A DNA stretch of 64,000 nt from Gautieria morchelliformis (taxonomy: Eukaryota; Basidiomycota; Agaricomycetes; Gomphales; Gomphaceae), in the NCBI GenBank assembly GCA_015179125.1, contig WHVA01000359.1, forward strand, positions 55,781 to 119,780, read 5' to 3'. The translations under genes were made by a program, and so were the position numbers. Below, one piece after another: positions 32,380 to 42,339 of this stretch. Position 1 is the stretch's first letter. Each line of letters opens with the position of its first letter. The notes below the pieces were generated by a model. That model was not told where the DNA came from, did no database searches, and saw nothing but the letters and a program-made list of their open reading frames with translations.

Positions 32380-32605
32380 ATGATCTCAAGTAGATCGTTC
32401 TGCCTTTATATACAAAATATGATGTCCATTGTATTACCAATCTCTTCGAGCTGCTGTGCCGATGCGATGCCGGCGCACCAGCAACCCGGGGTCGAGAGCG
32501 ATCTCGAACTTCTGGCTAAATGCGTGCCAGCTCTGCCTCGGCGGTGTCATCGTCCCTATTACTAACAGGTCGCATGGCGATCAACCGCAGGATAGTTCAA
32601 AAAGG

Positions 32606-32826
32606 TGTAAAGGGTGTCGATCTTAGAACCTTGTATCACAAGGGCACTACAGAACTTGACCAATGAGTGGTATTCTGAATGCTATGTAGTGACAGGTAAG
32701 AGTAAGATGCGATGCGATGGGGACCGCTGGCCGGTTCCCATGCATAAACTATACAGTGGGTCCCTAAGGGGCCCACTGGGATTATGTAATAACTATTGTA
32801 CATGTAGATACACAGGTTATTTACAG
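32606..32826 (-). repeat. Gypsy-C 5' LTR (221 bp)
   Basis: It starts tgtaaaggg and ends ttatttaca on the plus strand. It matches the LTR at 57390-57602 and the fragment at 35594-35744, including the block cagtgggtccctaaggggcc. The stretch 32568-32605 plus 13832-13936 is the leader between this LTR and gag. Confidence 0.85.
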
Positions 32827-32840
32827 TCGAGTATGACCGT

Positions 32841-33090
32841 TGTTGGAGTATGGCGAGCGCTAGAAGCTACTTAGCACATTAGTAACAAATGCCACTCCAG
32901 CAGCAGCCTGCACCACAACAACCTGTACCTCCTCTGCCTCCAGGGCCCCCTGTGCCTCCACAGCCTCTGCATGCACCTGCTCCTCCTCAGGCCCCTCCAC
33001 CACAGTTAGATTCCTTATGCATTTGATAGAGCTCAGACAAACGCGATTGTTAAACTCTCGAGGTCCGCACCGAAAACTTAACACACTACA
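32841..33090 (+). repeat. Copia-2 5' LTR (250 bp)
   Basis: Bounded by TGTTGG and the primer site. It contains a cctccacc/cctcctc-rich section (32890-33000). No second copy is in the window, so the 3' boundary is set by the primer-binding site only. Confidence 0.75.
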
Positions 33091-33113
33091 GGTTATGGGC
33101 CCCGCAGAGCCCA

Positions 33114-34440
33114 CCATGTCCCCCGCTAACACCAAAACCTTTGTGGTACCTAAGCTAGCACGAGACAGTACTAAGATAGGGGACACCAGGAACCAACCAC
33201 CCTTTACATAAGCGAGCAGGCCAGTAGCAGCCACCTTCCGACATCCTCAATTCCACCCACATACATTAAGTTCTGACTTATTTGAGTCCTAAGAGTTTCT
33301 CTCAATATGTCTAGTTTGAATTTGTAGGAAAGGGTTTAGCTAAATAATGCAGGGTAGCTGAGTTATATAATCTTGAAGTGCAGACTAAGAAATTTTTTCC
33401 AAATACTTTATTTTGTGTTTTGGAACCGTGGGACACATTTTGTATTTTCCAACCGCAACATTTGGCGTGTCACGTGACATGATTTGTCAGCATTCTCAGC
33501 GCTTGGCCGTTGGCGCTCAGTGACAGATGGCCATTCTGGGAGGTCACGTGCCACGTGACACAGCGAATTGGTCAAACATGCACAGAGTCCCTTGCCCAGT
33601 AACATATTAGCAAGAATCAAAAGTATAGTAATTAGATACAAAATTTGCACTTCTCTATATCAAAATTGAATTATCTGGCACACTTTTTGAAAAATTGAGA
33701 TCCAAGTCTTTCGATTTGGCGCGTCATGTGATCTAGGCACCCACTTATGTCAGGGTGGTTGGTTCCTGGTGTCCCCTATCTTAACTGGGCTACCTGGAAG
33801 AGTCAGACGATGGCCATGCTGACCTTGACCCGTGGTGCCAAATGGCACCTGGACGGGACCGCCCGAATCCCCCCCTCGATCCCTACATACCCTGACGGTC
33901 ATGTGCTCACGGACAAAGAGGAGGAGGATCTGGAGGAATTAGAGAAGCGTTGGGATGACTACCACCAGTGTGAGGCGACGATCAAAGCCCAGATCTTCAC
34001 CACCATGCTGGACAGCGTGCTCATCGAAATCAGGAACCTGAACACTGCGAAGGCTGTATAGGAAGCTGTGTGTGAAAAACATGAGGCGAAAGCGCTCACT
34101 GTCAAGGTTGACATGCGCCGCCGCATGTATGAGTTGAAGTGCGAGGACGACGCAAACGTCCGCACGCACCTAGAAATGCTCATGAAAATGCATGAGCAAC
34201 TAGCAGGGATGAATGCCGCATTCACCGATGAGGATCTAGTCATGATCATACTCAGGTCACTCCCAAAGACGTACCGCCCACTCATCAATGCAATAACGAT
34301 GTGGGCAACACACGCGAAAGCAAAACTTGAGCCGGACCAGGTGGTCAGCACCCTAATCGACGAGTTTGAGCGATTAGTGATTGAGGAACGAGGGCGAGTG
34401 AGAATGCACTCGCAGTAGTCAAGAACCGCGGGAAGCACCA
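33114..34440 (+). pseudogene. Copia-2 Gag, interrupted by a MITE
   Basis: It starts M-S-P-A-N-T-K-T-F-V-V-P-K-L. It is cut after A-R-D-S-T by the MITE 33174-33781 and resumes N-W-A-T-W-K-S-Q-T-M-A-M-L. The capsid domain continues through 34418, with a TAG at about 34060 (A-V-*-E-A-V) and a frame change before the zinc knuckle. The knuckle (about 34484) has a TGA inside it, and its His is replaced by Asn (K-K-G-N-I-K-A-E-C). The element is dead. Confidence 0.85.
33174..33781. mobile_element. 608-bp MITE with about 38-bp terminal inverted repeats and TA duplication
   Basis: Left terminal repeat at 33174-33212 and right at 33744-33781. They begin AGATAGGGGACACC and differ only by a TT/G change near position 30. 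Flanking TA lies at 33172-33173 and 33782-33783. Removing the element with one TA restores the uninterrupted Copia gag frame. Inside, a cgtgacat/cacgtgacac region and AT-rich sequence are present, but no transposase. The TA duplication suggests mobilisation by a Tc1/mariner-type transposase. Confidence 0.9.
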
Positions 34441-34484
34441 GCCATGCAGCAGAAGTTCCAACACCACGCGGACAGATGTGGAGT

Positions 34485-35593
34485 GTTGAAAGTGTGGCAA
34501 AAAGGGGAATATCAAAGCGGAATGTCGTTCTAAAGGCAAGAAAAAGGAGAAGAAGGATGAAGATAAGAAAGGAGGTGACTCAGCGAACGCAGTAGTGGAG
34601 GGCAAGGATTTTGCCTTTACCATGATGCTCGCTGGGACCACGCTTGCGCTGGGAACAAGTCTGTCAATGGGATGAGAAGTCGACGTTTACGACTCGGGCG
34701 CGTCAGGTCATATGTCGCTGAGTAGGCATCGCTTCATCACCTTCAATGAGATTGCACCACAGACGGACAACGCCGCGGACAAGACGGTCTTCAAGGCTAC
34801 CGGGATAGGTAGTATGAAGGTCGGGATACCCAATGGCAGAACGACAACGCACGTTACCTTGAAGGACATGCTATACTGCCCTGCCCTTGCATTTACGCGC
34901 GTCTCCCTAACACGGTGCGACGCAGCTGGCTACTCGGTCCTACTCAAAGACCAGAAGTGCCTGATTTGAGACAAGCAAGGAACGTTACTTGGACAGATCC
35001 CACTCTCGAATGGCCTGTATAAGGTAGAACATCAGTCTACTGCGGCGGCAGCGAATATTACATGGAAAATACTCACATTGGACAAGTTGCACCGCCGGAT
35101 GGGACACATATCCCCCCAGGCTGCTCGCAAGCTCATCTAAGACCAAGTCGTCACCGGACTGGAACTCGATATGACGAGTCAGCCAGGCTTTTGCATGGAG
35201 TGTGCACAAGCCAAACCTACCCAAAAACCCGTTCCACAGAAGCGGGAGGGGCCATGAGCCACCAAGTTCGGCGAAAAGGTGCACTTGGACGTCTGGGGAC
35301 CTGCAAACCCCTAGAGCTACAATGGAAAAGACTATTTTGTCAGCTTCACCGACGACTATAACCGGTGGACTTACCTGGTACCGATGCCTAGGAAGAGCGA
35401 TGTGTTCAACTGCTATAAGCAGTATGAGGCTTGGGTCGAGACACAATATAACGTGAAGATAAAACACCTACAAACTGATCGCGGGGGTGAATACCTCTCT
35501 GATGCATTCACGGCCCACCTGAAGTCCAAAGGGATGATCCGGAGCCTCATCATGCAGGATACTCCTAAGAAAATGGCGTATCAGAAAGATTGA
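34485..35593 (+). pseudogene. Copia-2 protease and integrase (truncated)
   Basis: The protease motif V-Y-D-S-G-A-S-G-H-M-S lies near 34690. The pre-integrase domain (L-H-R-R-M-G-H-I-S) follows after a TGA at about 34968. The integrase core reads H-L-D-V-W-G-P-A, then T-D-R-G-G-E-Y and, after a frame change, E-N-G-V-S-E-R-L-N, where it stops at the Gypsy-C LTR fragment. Several stops (for example near 35139, 35256 and 35312) are present. Confidence 0.85.
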
Positions 35594-36502
35594 ACTTCTG
35601 AATGCTACATAGTGACGGTATAAGGGTAAGATGCGATGGGAACTGCTGACCAGTTCCCACGCATAAACTATACAGTGGGTCCCTAAGGGGCCCACTGGGA
35701 TTATGTAATAATTAGTGTACAGGTAGATAATTAGGTTATTTACACGCTCCCTCTATAGACAACTATAGGGTACCGCCTAGGACTCATAGAGGTCATCCAT
35801 GATGGCGTCCTCTAGTGATTCCGATACGATGACATCGTCATCGTATGGGGCCGGTGGAGCACGCGACTCCTCCGGAGGCACCTCCACGCCCGTGGGGGTG
35901 GTTGGGTGAGGCGGCTCAGCCTTACCGCTGGTGGGGTTTTCCGCTTGGTTGACGAGGCCGGTGTCCTCACGGAGCATGGCCTCGACGGCCTGGGGAGGAG
36001 GCCGAAAGTGCGCCAGCTCTTGATCGAGCTGAGCGTGGGTGAGCGGTCGTGGCACCGCGGCCCTCATGTGGCTGGTCTCGAGGACCTTTTGTTGGCCCTC
36101 CCGCACAGTGGCACTAAATGCCGCGCCGGTGAGGCTGCATTGAACGTACTGTTCAATGCGTGCCGCTCGTTCGCGAGTGACGCCGGCATAGCGGGCCAGC
36201 CATCGCGCAATCTCGGCGAGCGGGATGTCAGGGCCAGCTCGGCCTCCCACAGGATATGGACCCGTGATGGATAGCTGCAGGCTGGTGCTCTGCGGTGTCA
36301 GGCATTCCCCATTGACGAGGCTTGACCATTGGTCAGCCGAGCCAAACAAGTCGAGGAGTCTCAACTTGAGAGGTGATGCAACCCCTTTAACTCGGGGCAC
36401 GAGTGCCTTCAACCACATCCAGACGTCCATGTCGTCTAGGTTGAAGGTTCCATCCGCGTTGTCACGGATGGCAGTGGGGATTCCTTCGGGGTTATGTATC
36501 CA
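35594..36502 (-). mobile_element. Gypsy-C'' fragment: partial 3' LTR plus C-terminal accessory ORF
   Basis: The LTR part (35594-35744) lacks about 60 bases of one end. It is followed by the purine tract and the accessory protein C-terminus (35777-36502), which is cut by the Gypsy-B' LTR at 36503. It is oriented minus, like C and C'. Confidence 0.85.
35777..36500 (-). pseudogene. Gypsy-C family accessory protein, C-terminal fragment
   Basis: About 240 codons matching the C-terminal third of the protein at 57639-59579. They include D-D-M-D-V-W-M-W-L-K-A-L, P-L-A-E-I-A-R, R-A-A-V-P-R-P-L-T-H-A-Q-L-D and a final acidic stretch P-P-A-P-Y-D-D-D-V-I-V-S ending D-D-L-Y-E-S. Here the segment I-A-R-W-L-A-R-Y-A-G is intact, which shows that the stop in the C' copy arose by a small deletion. 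The rest was removed by the Gypsy-B' insertion. Confidence 0.8.
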
Positions 36503-37060
36503 TGTAAGAACCCGGCCTTTGGCCGGTTACTTACGGGTAAAACCTTCTTCTGAGCCCGAGCCTTGTGATATTCGTGCCCGAGTACATATGATCCTTATCC
36601 TGCGCCCGAGCCCGAGCCCAAGCTTGAGTTCATATCCGGCCTTGATCCCATGCCCGTATCCCCTTAGTTCCCTTAGTTACTGATTCCGCTCCATCACGCA
36701 TCATTCGTATATTACCTTGCCCTGACCTTGCCCTGACCTCCACTAATATGTTCGCCCCTGACTCGTACCCTCGCTCGTATATAACCCCCCTTGTATGCAT
36801 TCCTACTCCTCAGTCTGAAAATCAACTATCGTATCCCTTCGATCCTTAGCTAGTTTCTAAGCCTCGCCTCTTAAGCCAAACCTCGCCTCTTATTCGTTTA
36901 CCTCCGAAGTTGGGACTCGTGCGTAGGGTCGGCGCAACACATAAGCTGAAGCCAAGTCCCTCTCCGACTTTCCCATCCAAACCTTGCCCCGTAACCTCGG
37001 ACCTTGCCTCGGGTTTCGTCCCCGACCTCGGTCAACCTTACAACGGATCGTATCCTAACA
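36503..37060 (+). repeat. Gypsy-B' 5' LTR (558 bp)
   Basis: TGTAAGAACC..CCTAACA, matching 22231-22801 in reverse orientation. It inserted in the accessory ORF of the Gypsy-C'' fragment, next to atcca. The partner duplication is lost with the 3' end. Confidence 0.9.
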
Positions 37061-37104
37061 GTATTTTCAGACTGCTTACACCCTACATATCCCTTTTCTT
37101 CACT

Positions 37105-38330
37105 ATGTCCATGATAACTCGTTCTCGCACCCTTCAGGGTATCTCAGAACAACGACGTTTCTCGGAAGCCCCCGACGACTCACCACCGTCCCCAGGGATA
37201 CCCCTCGCAGACCCCGCCGAGCCTAGTAACAAAGGCAAAGGTAGGGCTAACCCCGGTGATCCTTCAGGTGATCCAGGTGATGGCTCTGGAAGTTCTGACA
37301 ATGATCAGGACCTCCCCAACCTACCACCCGAGGACCTCGGTGACCTCGAGGACAACGAGCTTATGCATCGAGTGTTCATCAAACTCGCGAAACCTCGCGA
37401 GTCCGAAGCACGAGCCAAGGTCAAGGAACTGGATAGTTTTGATGGTACTGACAAGGCCAAGCTTCGCACCTTCTTCCTTCAATGCGTACTCAACTTCCGA
37501 GATCGCCCCACAGCTTTCAAAACTGGGGCCTCGAAGGTGCAGTATGCTATTTCTTACCTGTCCGGCTCAGCTCTACAGTATTTCGAGCCGGTGATCCTCG
37601 GCGAAGTTCAACCCGAGCCACATTGGCTCGAGGACTGGGACAGCTTCAAGGCTGAGCTCGAGCTCAACTTCGGGCCATACGACAACGCTGCCCAAGCCGA
37701 GATTGACCTCGAAAAGATTGTTATGAAAGAGCACCACAAGGCCGCGTGATTTTTTATCGACTTCGCCCGAGCTTCAACTCAGACTCAGTGGAACGATGTG
37801 GCCCTTTGACACTTCGCCTACAAGGGCTTGGCCAAACGAATCAAGGACGACTTACTTCACTTCCCTGGATTCTGCAGCCTTGCCGAGCTTAGGAACTTCG
37901 CGCTGGAATGCGACAGCCGTTACTGGGAGCGTAAGGAATATGACGCCATGATCAATGGTCGTAGCTCCCAGCCTGCACACGCCACTAATCAGTCCAGCAG
38001 CAATGCCACTAACAACAACCAGTCCTCCAGCGGTTCCAATAACAATAAGAACCGCAACAAGACTAACAACAGCGACAAGGGTTCCAACAACAACTCTTCG
38101 AACAACAAGAGCCAGCCCGACATTTCGAGCAAGCTCGGGAAGGATGGCAAACTACTCCCCGAGGAGCGCCAACGTCGGGTCGACCAAGGCCTTTGTCTGC
38201 TTTGCGGCACCAAAGGCCACATCGTCAAGGACTGCCCGAAGAACAAGTCTACCAGTGGTAGCGGTTCTAAAGGTCAGGCAGCGAAGACCCCTAACGAGGG
38301 GACTTCGGCCTCCATTACGGAGGTGAAAAA
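37105..38330 (+). pseudogene. Gypsy-B' Gag
   Basis: It starts at the ATG of 37105 and reads the full capsid domain without the frameshift seen in Gypsy-B. It is interrupted by TGA at 37747-37749 and 37807-37809, both at codons that are CGA in Gypsy-B. The frame then continues (37828 on) through the Asn/Ser-rich linker and the zinc knuckle C-L-L-C-G-T-K-G-H-I-V-K-D-C. Apart from those two stops the protein is complete. Confidence 0.88.
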
Positions 38331-40161
38331 AATAGGTAGCAACCTCGGAACCACACGATCCGAGGATTGCGGTAACCTCACCCGTGTGCTCAGACTCAGT
38401 GCCGCTTCTCATTCATTGTCCAAAGATTCTCTTAATGTAGACCTAACCTCGCCTTCGCTCCCCAACGTCGCTTTTGTTGCATTAGTTGACTGCGGGTCCT
38501 CACATTGTTTTATTGAATCCAGATTTGTCCAGAAGTACTCTATGCCTGCTTATCCTGTCTCCCCTATACCTTTGAAACCATTTGACGGTAGTACTAACAC
38601 TACCATTACCCAAGCTCTAGACCTCTGTATTTGCTTTCCGACTGGCGAACAACAATGGGTTACCTTCTACGTAACCTCGCTCGACTCGAGTTGCTCGATG
38701 GTACTTGGCCACAACTGGCTCACCTGCTACAATCCGTCGATTGACTGGGTATTGGGCAGTATTACTTTCAAGACCATCAACCTAACTACGACTCCAGCGA
38801 CCACGGCGACGTCAGCCCGCTCAGCTTCGGCTACGACTTCGACCTCACCTACGGCATCTTCGCCCCCGCCTCCGACCTTGCCTCCGAAGTTGCAAGCACC
38901 TCTCATTTCCCTAATCAATGCACCCACTTTCATGCGTGCATCTAGATTGGAAGGGTCTGAAGTGTTTCAGCTCAATCTGGCTTCGCCTGAGCTCCTCACC
39001 AGAGGGGCAACATCGGGAGAAAGTTCTTCCGAGCTTTCTGAGAACGTTAAGAAACATGTTCCCGAAGTATATCACGAATTTGCAGATGTATTCAGCAAAG
39101 CACGCGCTGACACTCTAGCTCCCCACCGACCCCACGATATCAAAATCAACCTCGAAGAAGGGACCTCGCCGCCTATCAGTCCCATCTACTCTCTCTTGGC
39201 TTCTGAACTCAAAGCACTTCGTGAGTTCATCGACGAGCACTTGAACATCGGGTTCATCCGACCTTCACGCTCGCCTCATGGTGCACCGGTATTGTTTGTT
39301 CGCAAAAAAGATGGCTCACTTCGGTTGTGTGTCGACTTCCGAGGTTTAAACAAGATCTCGAAAAAAGATCGGTATCCATTGCCATTGATTGCTGACTTAC
39401 TTGATGCTCCAAAGAATGCTCGCATTTATACAAAGATAGACCTTCGTCACGCTTACCACCTCGTACGGGTGGCCGAGGGTGATGAATGGAAAACCGCCTT
39501 CAGGACTCACTATGGGTCTTTTGAATGGTTGGTTATGCCATTTGGTCTCACTAACGGCCCTGCTGCTTTCCAGAGATTCATGAACGAGATTTTTGCCGAC
39601 CTTTTGGACGTTTGTGTGGTGGTATACTTGGATGACATACTAATCTACTCCAGTGACCCCTCCAAACATGTTGAACATGTCAAGGAAGTCTTGCGACGAC
39701 TGCGACTCAACAACCTCTTCGCCAAAGAAGACAAATGCGAGTTTCATCGCGATTCAGTTGAATTCCTCGGCTACATACTCTCTCCCGAGGGCCTAACTAT
39801 GGCGAATGACAAGGTAAAGGTCATTCAAGACTGGCCTGAACCTCGCAAAGTTCGCGACATCCAATCCTTCCTCGGCTTCGCCAACTTCTACCGATGTTTC
39901 ATCCACAACTACTCCCACATCACCATTCCTCTCACCCGACTCACCCGACTCACTCGCAAGGGTACCCCTTGGAACTTTTCCGAGGATTGTCGGCAGGCTT
40001 TCAACTTGTTGAAGAAGGCGTTCACTACCGCTCCTATCCTTACCCACTGGATTCCTGACCTTCCACTAATCGTAGAGACTGATGCTTCAGATTATACCTT
40101 AGCGGCAATCTTATCACTGCGAACTTCATCCCGTCGCTTTCCACTCCCGCACATTCACCTC
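38331..40161 (+). pseudogene. Gypsy-B' protease, reverse transcriptase and start of RNase H
   Basis: Open from gag without interruption: protease L-V-D-C-G-S-S-H-C-F, RT with V-R-K-K-D-G-S-L-R-L-C-V-D-F and catalytic Y-L-D-D-I-L-I-Y-S, connection, and the first RNase H motif V-E-T-D-A-S-D-Y. A 12-base-scale deletion between gcgaac repeats follows, and then the Gypsy-A LTR at 40162. The gag-pol fusion in one frame shows the ancestral layout of the family. Confidence 0.88.
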
Positions 40162-40554
40162 TGTCAGGGTTCACGCATTTCCTTCCACAAGTTTCTATTT
40201 CCTTCCATGAGTTTCCGTTACCTTCCGTCAGTTTCCATAACCTTCCGTCACATTCCGTCACCTTTGTCACACTCCGTCACATGTCACATTCCGTCACCTT
40301 CCGTAACCTTCTACAAGTTTCCGTCTCCCCTATTATGTAAGCCTTGCCAGCGCTATAAGACTGTAGCCCGTGTGGTGGCGTTTCCTCAGCTTGATCTCTG
40401 AGGATACCCACTACACAGGCAAGTCCCATGTATCTATCGTTGGTAGAGTTATAACCTGAGGATACCCACTACACAGTTGGTCATTGTCCTAGTATCGGCT
40501 CTTATCTCCTTGAGTATCTTTGGTTGTGGCTTCGTCATTAGTGTTGCCCTCACA
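40162..40554 (+). repeat. Gypsy-A 5' LTR with internal minisatellite
   Basis: Between about 40190 and 40325 it is composed of imperfect ttccgtcac/cttccgt-type units. A second internal direct repeat, gaggatacccactacacag, occurs twice (about 40400 and 40457). Confidence 0.88.
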
Positions 40555-40617
40555 GAAGATCAAGCTCATAGGACGACCCCACACACTTTTCTTAACCAGC
40601 CTTCATCTCAGCCTATG

Positions 40618-41710
40618 GCAGACCAACTCCCAGACGCATACTGGGACTCCCTGGGTGACCATGGGCCATTTCTTCGAGGCCTCCTTTCCAGCCAAGCACA
40701 GCAGCTGCAGCAACTTCAACTGCAGAATCAGGAACTGCACAGTCAGATTGTTAACGTTCATGACCACTTAGCCAATGCTGCCACCAACGCTGCTGTTGCT
40801 GCTGCTCAAGCCCTTGCGCCCTCAGTACCTCACAGTGTCCCTCCATCTACTCGCTCTATCAAAGCAGCGGAACCGGAGAAGTTCAATGGAGACCGTGCAG
40901 AGACTGAAGGGTTTATCAGGTCTATCAGATTGTCTATCGCTGTCCAGCCGGCATCCTTCCCAGATGACGCACAAAGATCCTATATGCTCTTTCCTTCATG
41001 ACAGGAGCCTCTGCGGAGATATGGGCACACAACGAGACACAGGCTGTCATTGATGGCACCTCCTTTATATCCACTCTGGAGGGGTTCATTAAACGTGTGG
41101 AGGAGGCCTTTGGTGACCCAGATCGTGCCAGAACGGCTCGCACTAAACTGCATGACCTTAGGATGGCGTCAGGAATGTCGGCAGATGAATACACGGCTCA
41201 ATTTGAGATCCTGGCAGGCAGGACAGGCTTTAATGATGAGGCACTCGAGGATGCCTATGCTCATGGCCTTCCAGCAGGTATCTTGATAAGATCCATGCCC
41301 AGCCCTTTCTTCCATCCAACCTCAAAGCCTGGAAGGAAGCAGCCTGTCAGATTGACCGCAATCATCGCCGTCTGTTAGAGGTCAGGAAGGCACAGACACC
41401 TCATGTCCCTAATCGCCCTCCTCCTGCCCATCCACTCCACACTCCTGCTATGGCTCCTGTTGTCACAGCACCACCCAGTAATGCGACACCTATGGACATT
41501 GACTCATCCCGCCGCCGCACCGAAACACGGACCTGCTACAACTGTAAGAGACCTGGTCACATTTCACCAGACTGTCCTGAACCTCGCAAGCCACGAATCC
41601 GCGCAAACCTCACAGAGGCGACATTGCAGCAATTGTCTCTAAATCTGTGCAGTGGCAATGGAGGAACGCAAACAGAAGGTGGAAGCCCCTGTCCAAGATG
41701 AAGGAAGGGT
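40618..41710 (+). pseudogene. Gypsy-A Gag
   Basis: It starts at the ATG of 40618 (M-A-D-Q-L-P-D-A-Y-W-D-S). A Gln/Leu-rich coiled coil comes first, then an Ala-rich part and the capsid domain. A frameshift at about 40995 moves it to the next frame (T-S-F-I-S-T-L-E-G-F-I-K-R-V-E-E-A-F-G-D), and a further shift near 41290 precedes the CCHC knuckle C-Y-N-C-K-R-P-G-H-I-S-P-D-C (about 41535). Confidence 0.85.
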
Positions 41711-41773
41711 TTTTAGGCCAGTCAGCAGTGAAAGACATGCCCCGCTCGACGAATCGGTTTTCAGTTCTCAAAC

Positions 41774-42310
41774 ATGTACAATAGGGATCACAGGCGATAT
41801 GATGCATCCTTCTCCTATCCCGATCGAACTGAAACCAAACCAGCCATGCCAAAAACCCAACCCATCGCTCCAGTTGCTAATGCAAACCTTCCAGTCCCTC
41901 TATATGTCCGTACTGCTGACCTCCGCCGATGCACCAAAGTACCTCTCAAGGTCCACTCCATTGACACAGGGCATCCACTCGCAATTGACTCCCTCCTTGA
42001 CAGTGGTGCTACAGGGATGTTCATCATGTGGAGTTTGTAGGGAACACAGACTTCGGACCCGCCCCCTACCCCGTGCCATCCCCGTCTACAATATTGATGG
42101 TACCCCAAATGAGGCTGGCTCAATCAAGGAAGAAGTCGACCTCATTTGCACCTTTGGGGATCATACGGAACGTGCCACATTCTCCGTCACGAGCCTTGGA
42201 CACTTGCCATCATTCTTGGTCACACATGGCTTGTTGAACACAACCCAGAAGTTGACTGGCGTACAGGAGATGTGAAGATGACATGCTGTCCCAAGTCATG
42301 TGGGGGCAGA
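41774..42310 (+). pseudogene. Gypsy-A aspartic protease
   Basis: The motif S-L-L-D-S-G-A-T-G-M-F-I (about 41985) marks the retropepsin site. A TAG follows near 42040 and several shifts carry the rest, including I-I-L-G-H-T-W-L near 42215. It is related to the Gypsy-D protease. Confidence 0.8.
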
Positions 42311-42339
42311 CCTGTTGTCAGAGGGCCCACAGTCGAAAC

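Larger units (their letters stand above)
13937..32567 (-). mobile_element. Copia-1: Ty1/Copia element, TSD ggtcg, split by Gypsy-B and Gypsy-D
   Basis: The left LTR (13937-14160) is the 3' LTR. The right LTR is the 5' LTR and is split into 25427-25467 and 32385-32567 by Gypsy-D. Both LTRs start TGTTAGTAAT on the minus strand and end TTCCACA. The direct repeat ggtcg lies at 13932-13936 and 32568-32572. Next to the 5' LTR on the minus strand is GGTTATGGGCCC, the usual initiator-Met-tRNA type primer site of Copia elements. The polypurine tract CTGAGGGGGAG abuts the 3' LTR. Confidence 0.9.
8192..32826 (-). mobile_element. Gypsy-C: truncated Ty3/Gypsy element containing nested Copia-1, Gypsy-B and Gypsy-D
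   Basis: On the minus strand the 5' LTR (32606-32826) leads into a 5' leader that is interrupted by Copia-1 exactly between ggtcg repeats. It resumes at 13936 and continues through gag and pol to 8192, where the rest of integrase, the accessory ORF and the 3' LTR are missing. The same family recurs as C' (57390 to window end) and as a fragment at 35594-36502. Confidence 0.8.
32841..35593 (+). mobile_element. Copia-2: 3'-truncated Ty1/Copia element with a MITE in gag
   Basis: The 5' LTR (32841-33090, TGTTGGAG..ACTACA) is followed at once by GGTTATGGGCCC, a tRNA-primer site. Gag, protease and part of integrase follow on the plus strand. The element ends abruptly at about 35593 inside integrase, where a partial Gypsy-C LTR begins. 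RT, RNase H and the 3' LTR are missing. Confidence 0.85.
36503..40161 (+). mobile_element. Gypsy-B': 3'-truncated second copy of Gypsy-B
   Basis: The 5' LTR (36503-37060), gag and pol up to the start of RNase H are present on the plus strand. Sequence ends at about 40161, where the Gypsy-A LTR begins. Integrase, the antisense gene and the 3' LTR are therefore absent. In several positions this copy is intact where Gypsy-B is broken, and the reverse. Confidence 0.9.

Noticed and set aside
40162..40330. Regular short repeats resembling a CRISPR array
   Set aside because: Units are 8-13 bp, without unique spacers of constant size, and sit in the LTR of a eukaryotic retrotransposon in both copies.
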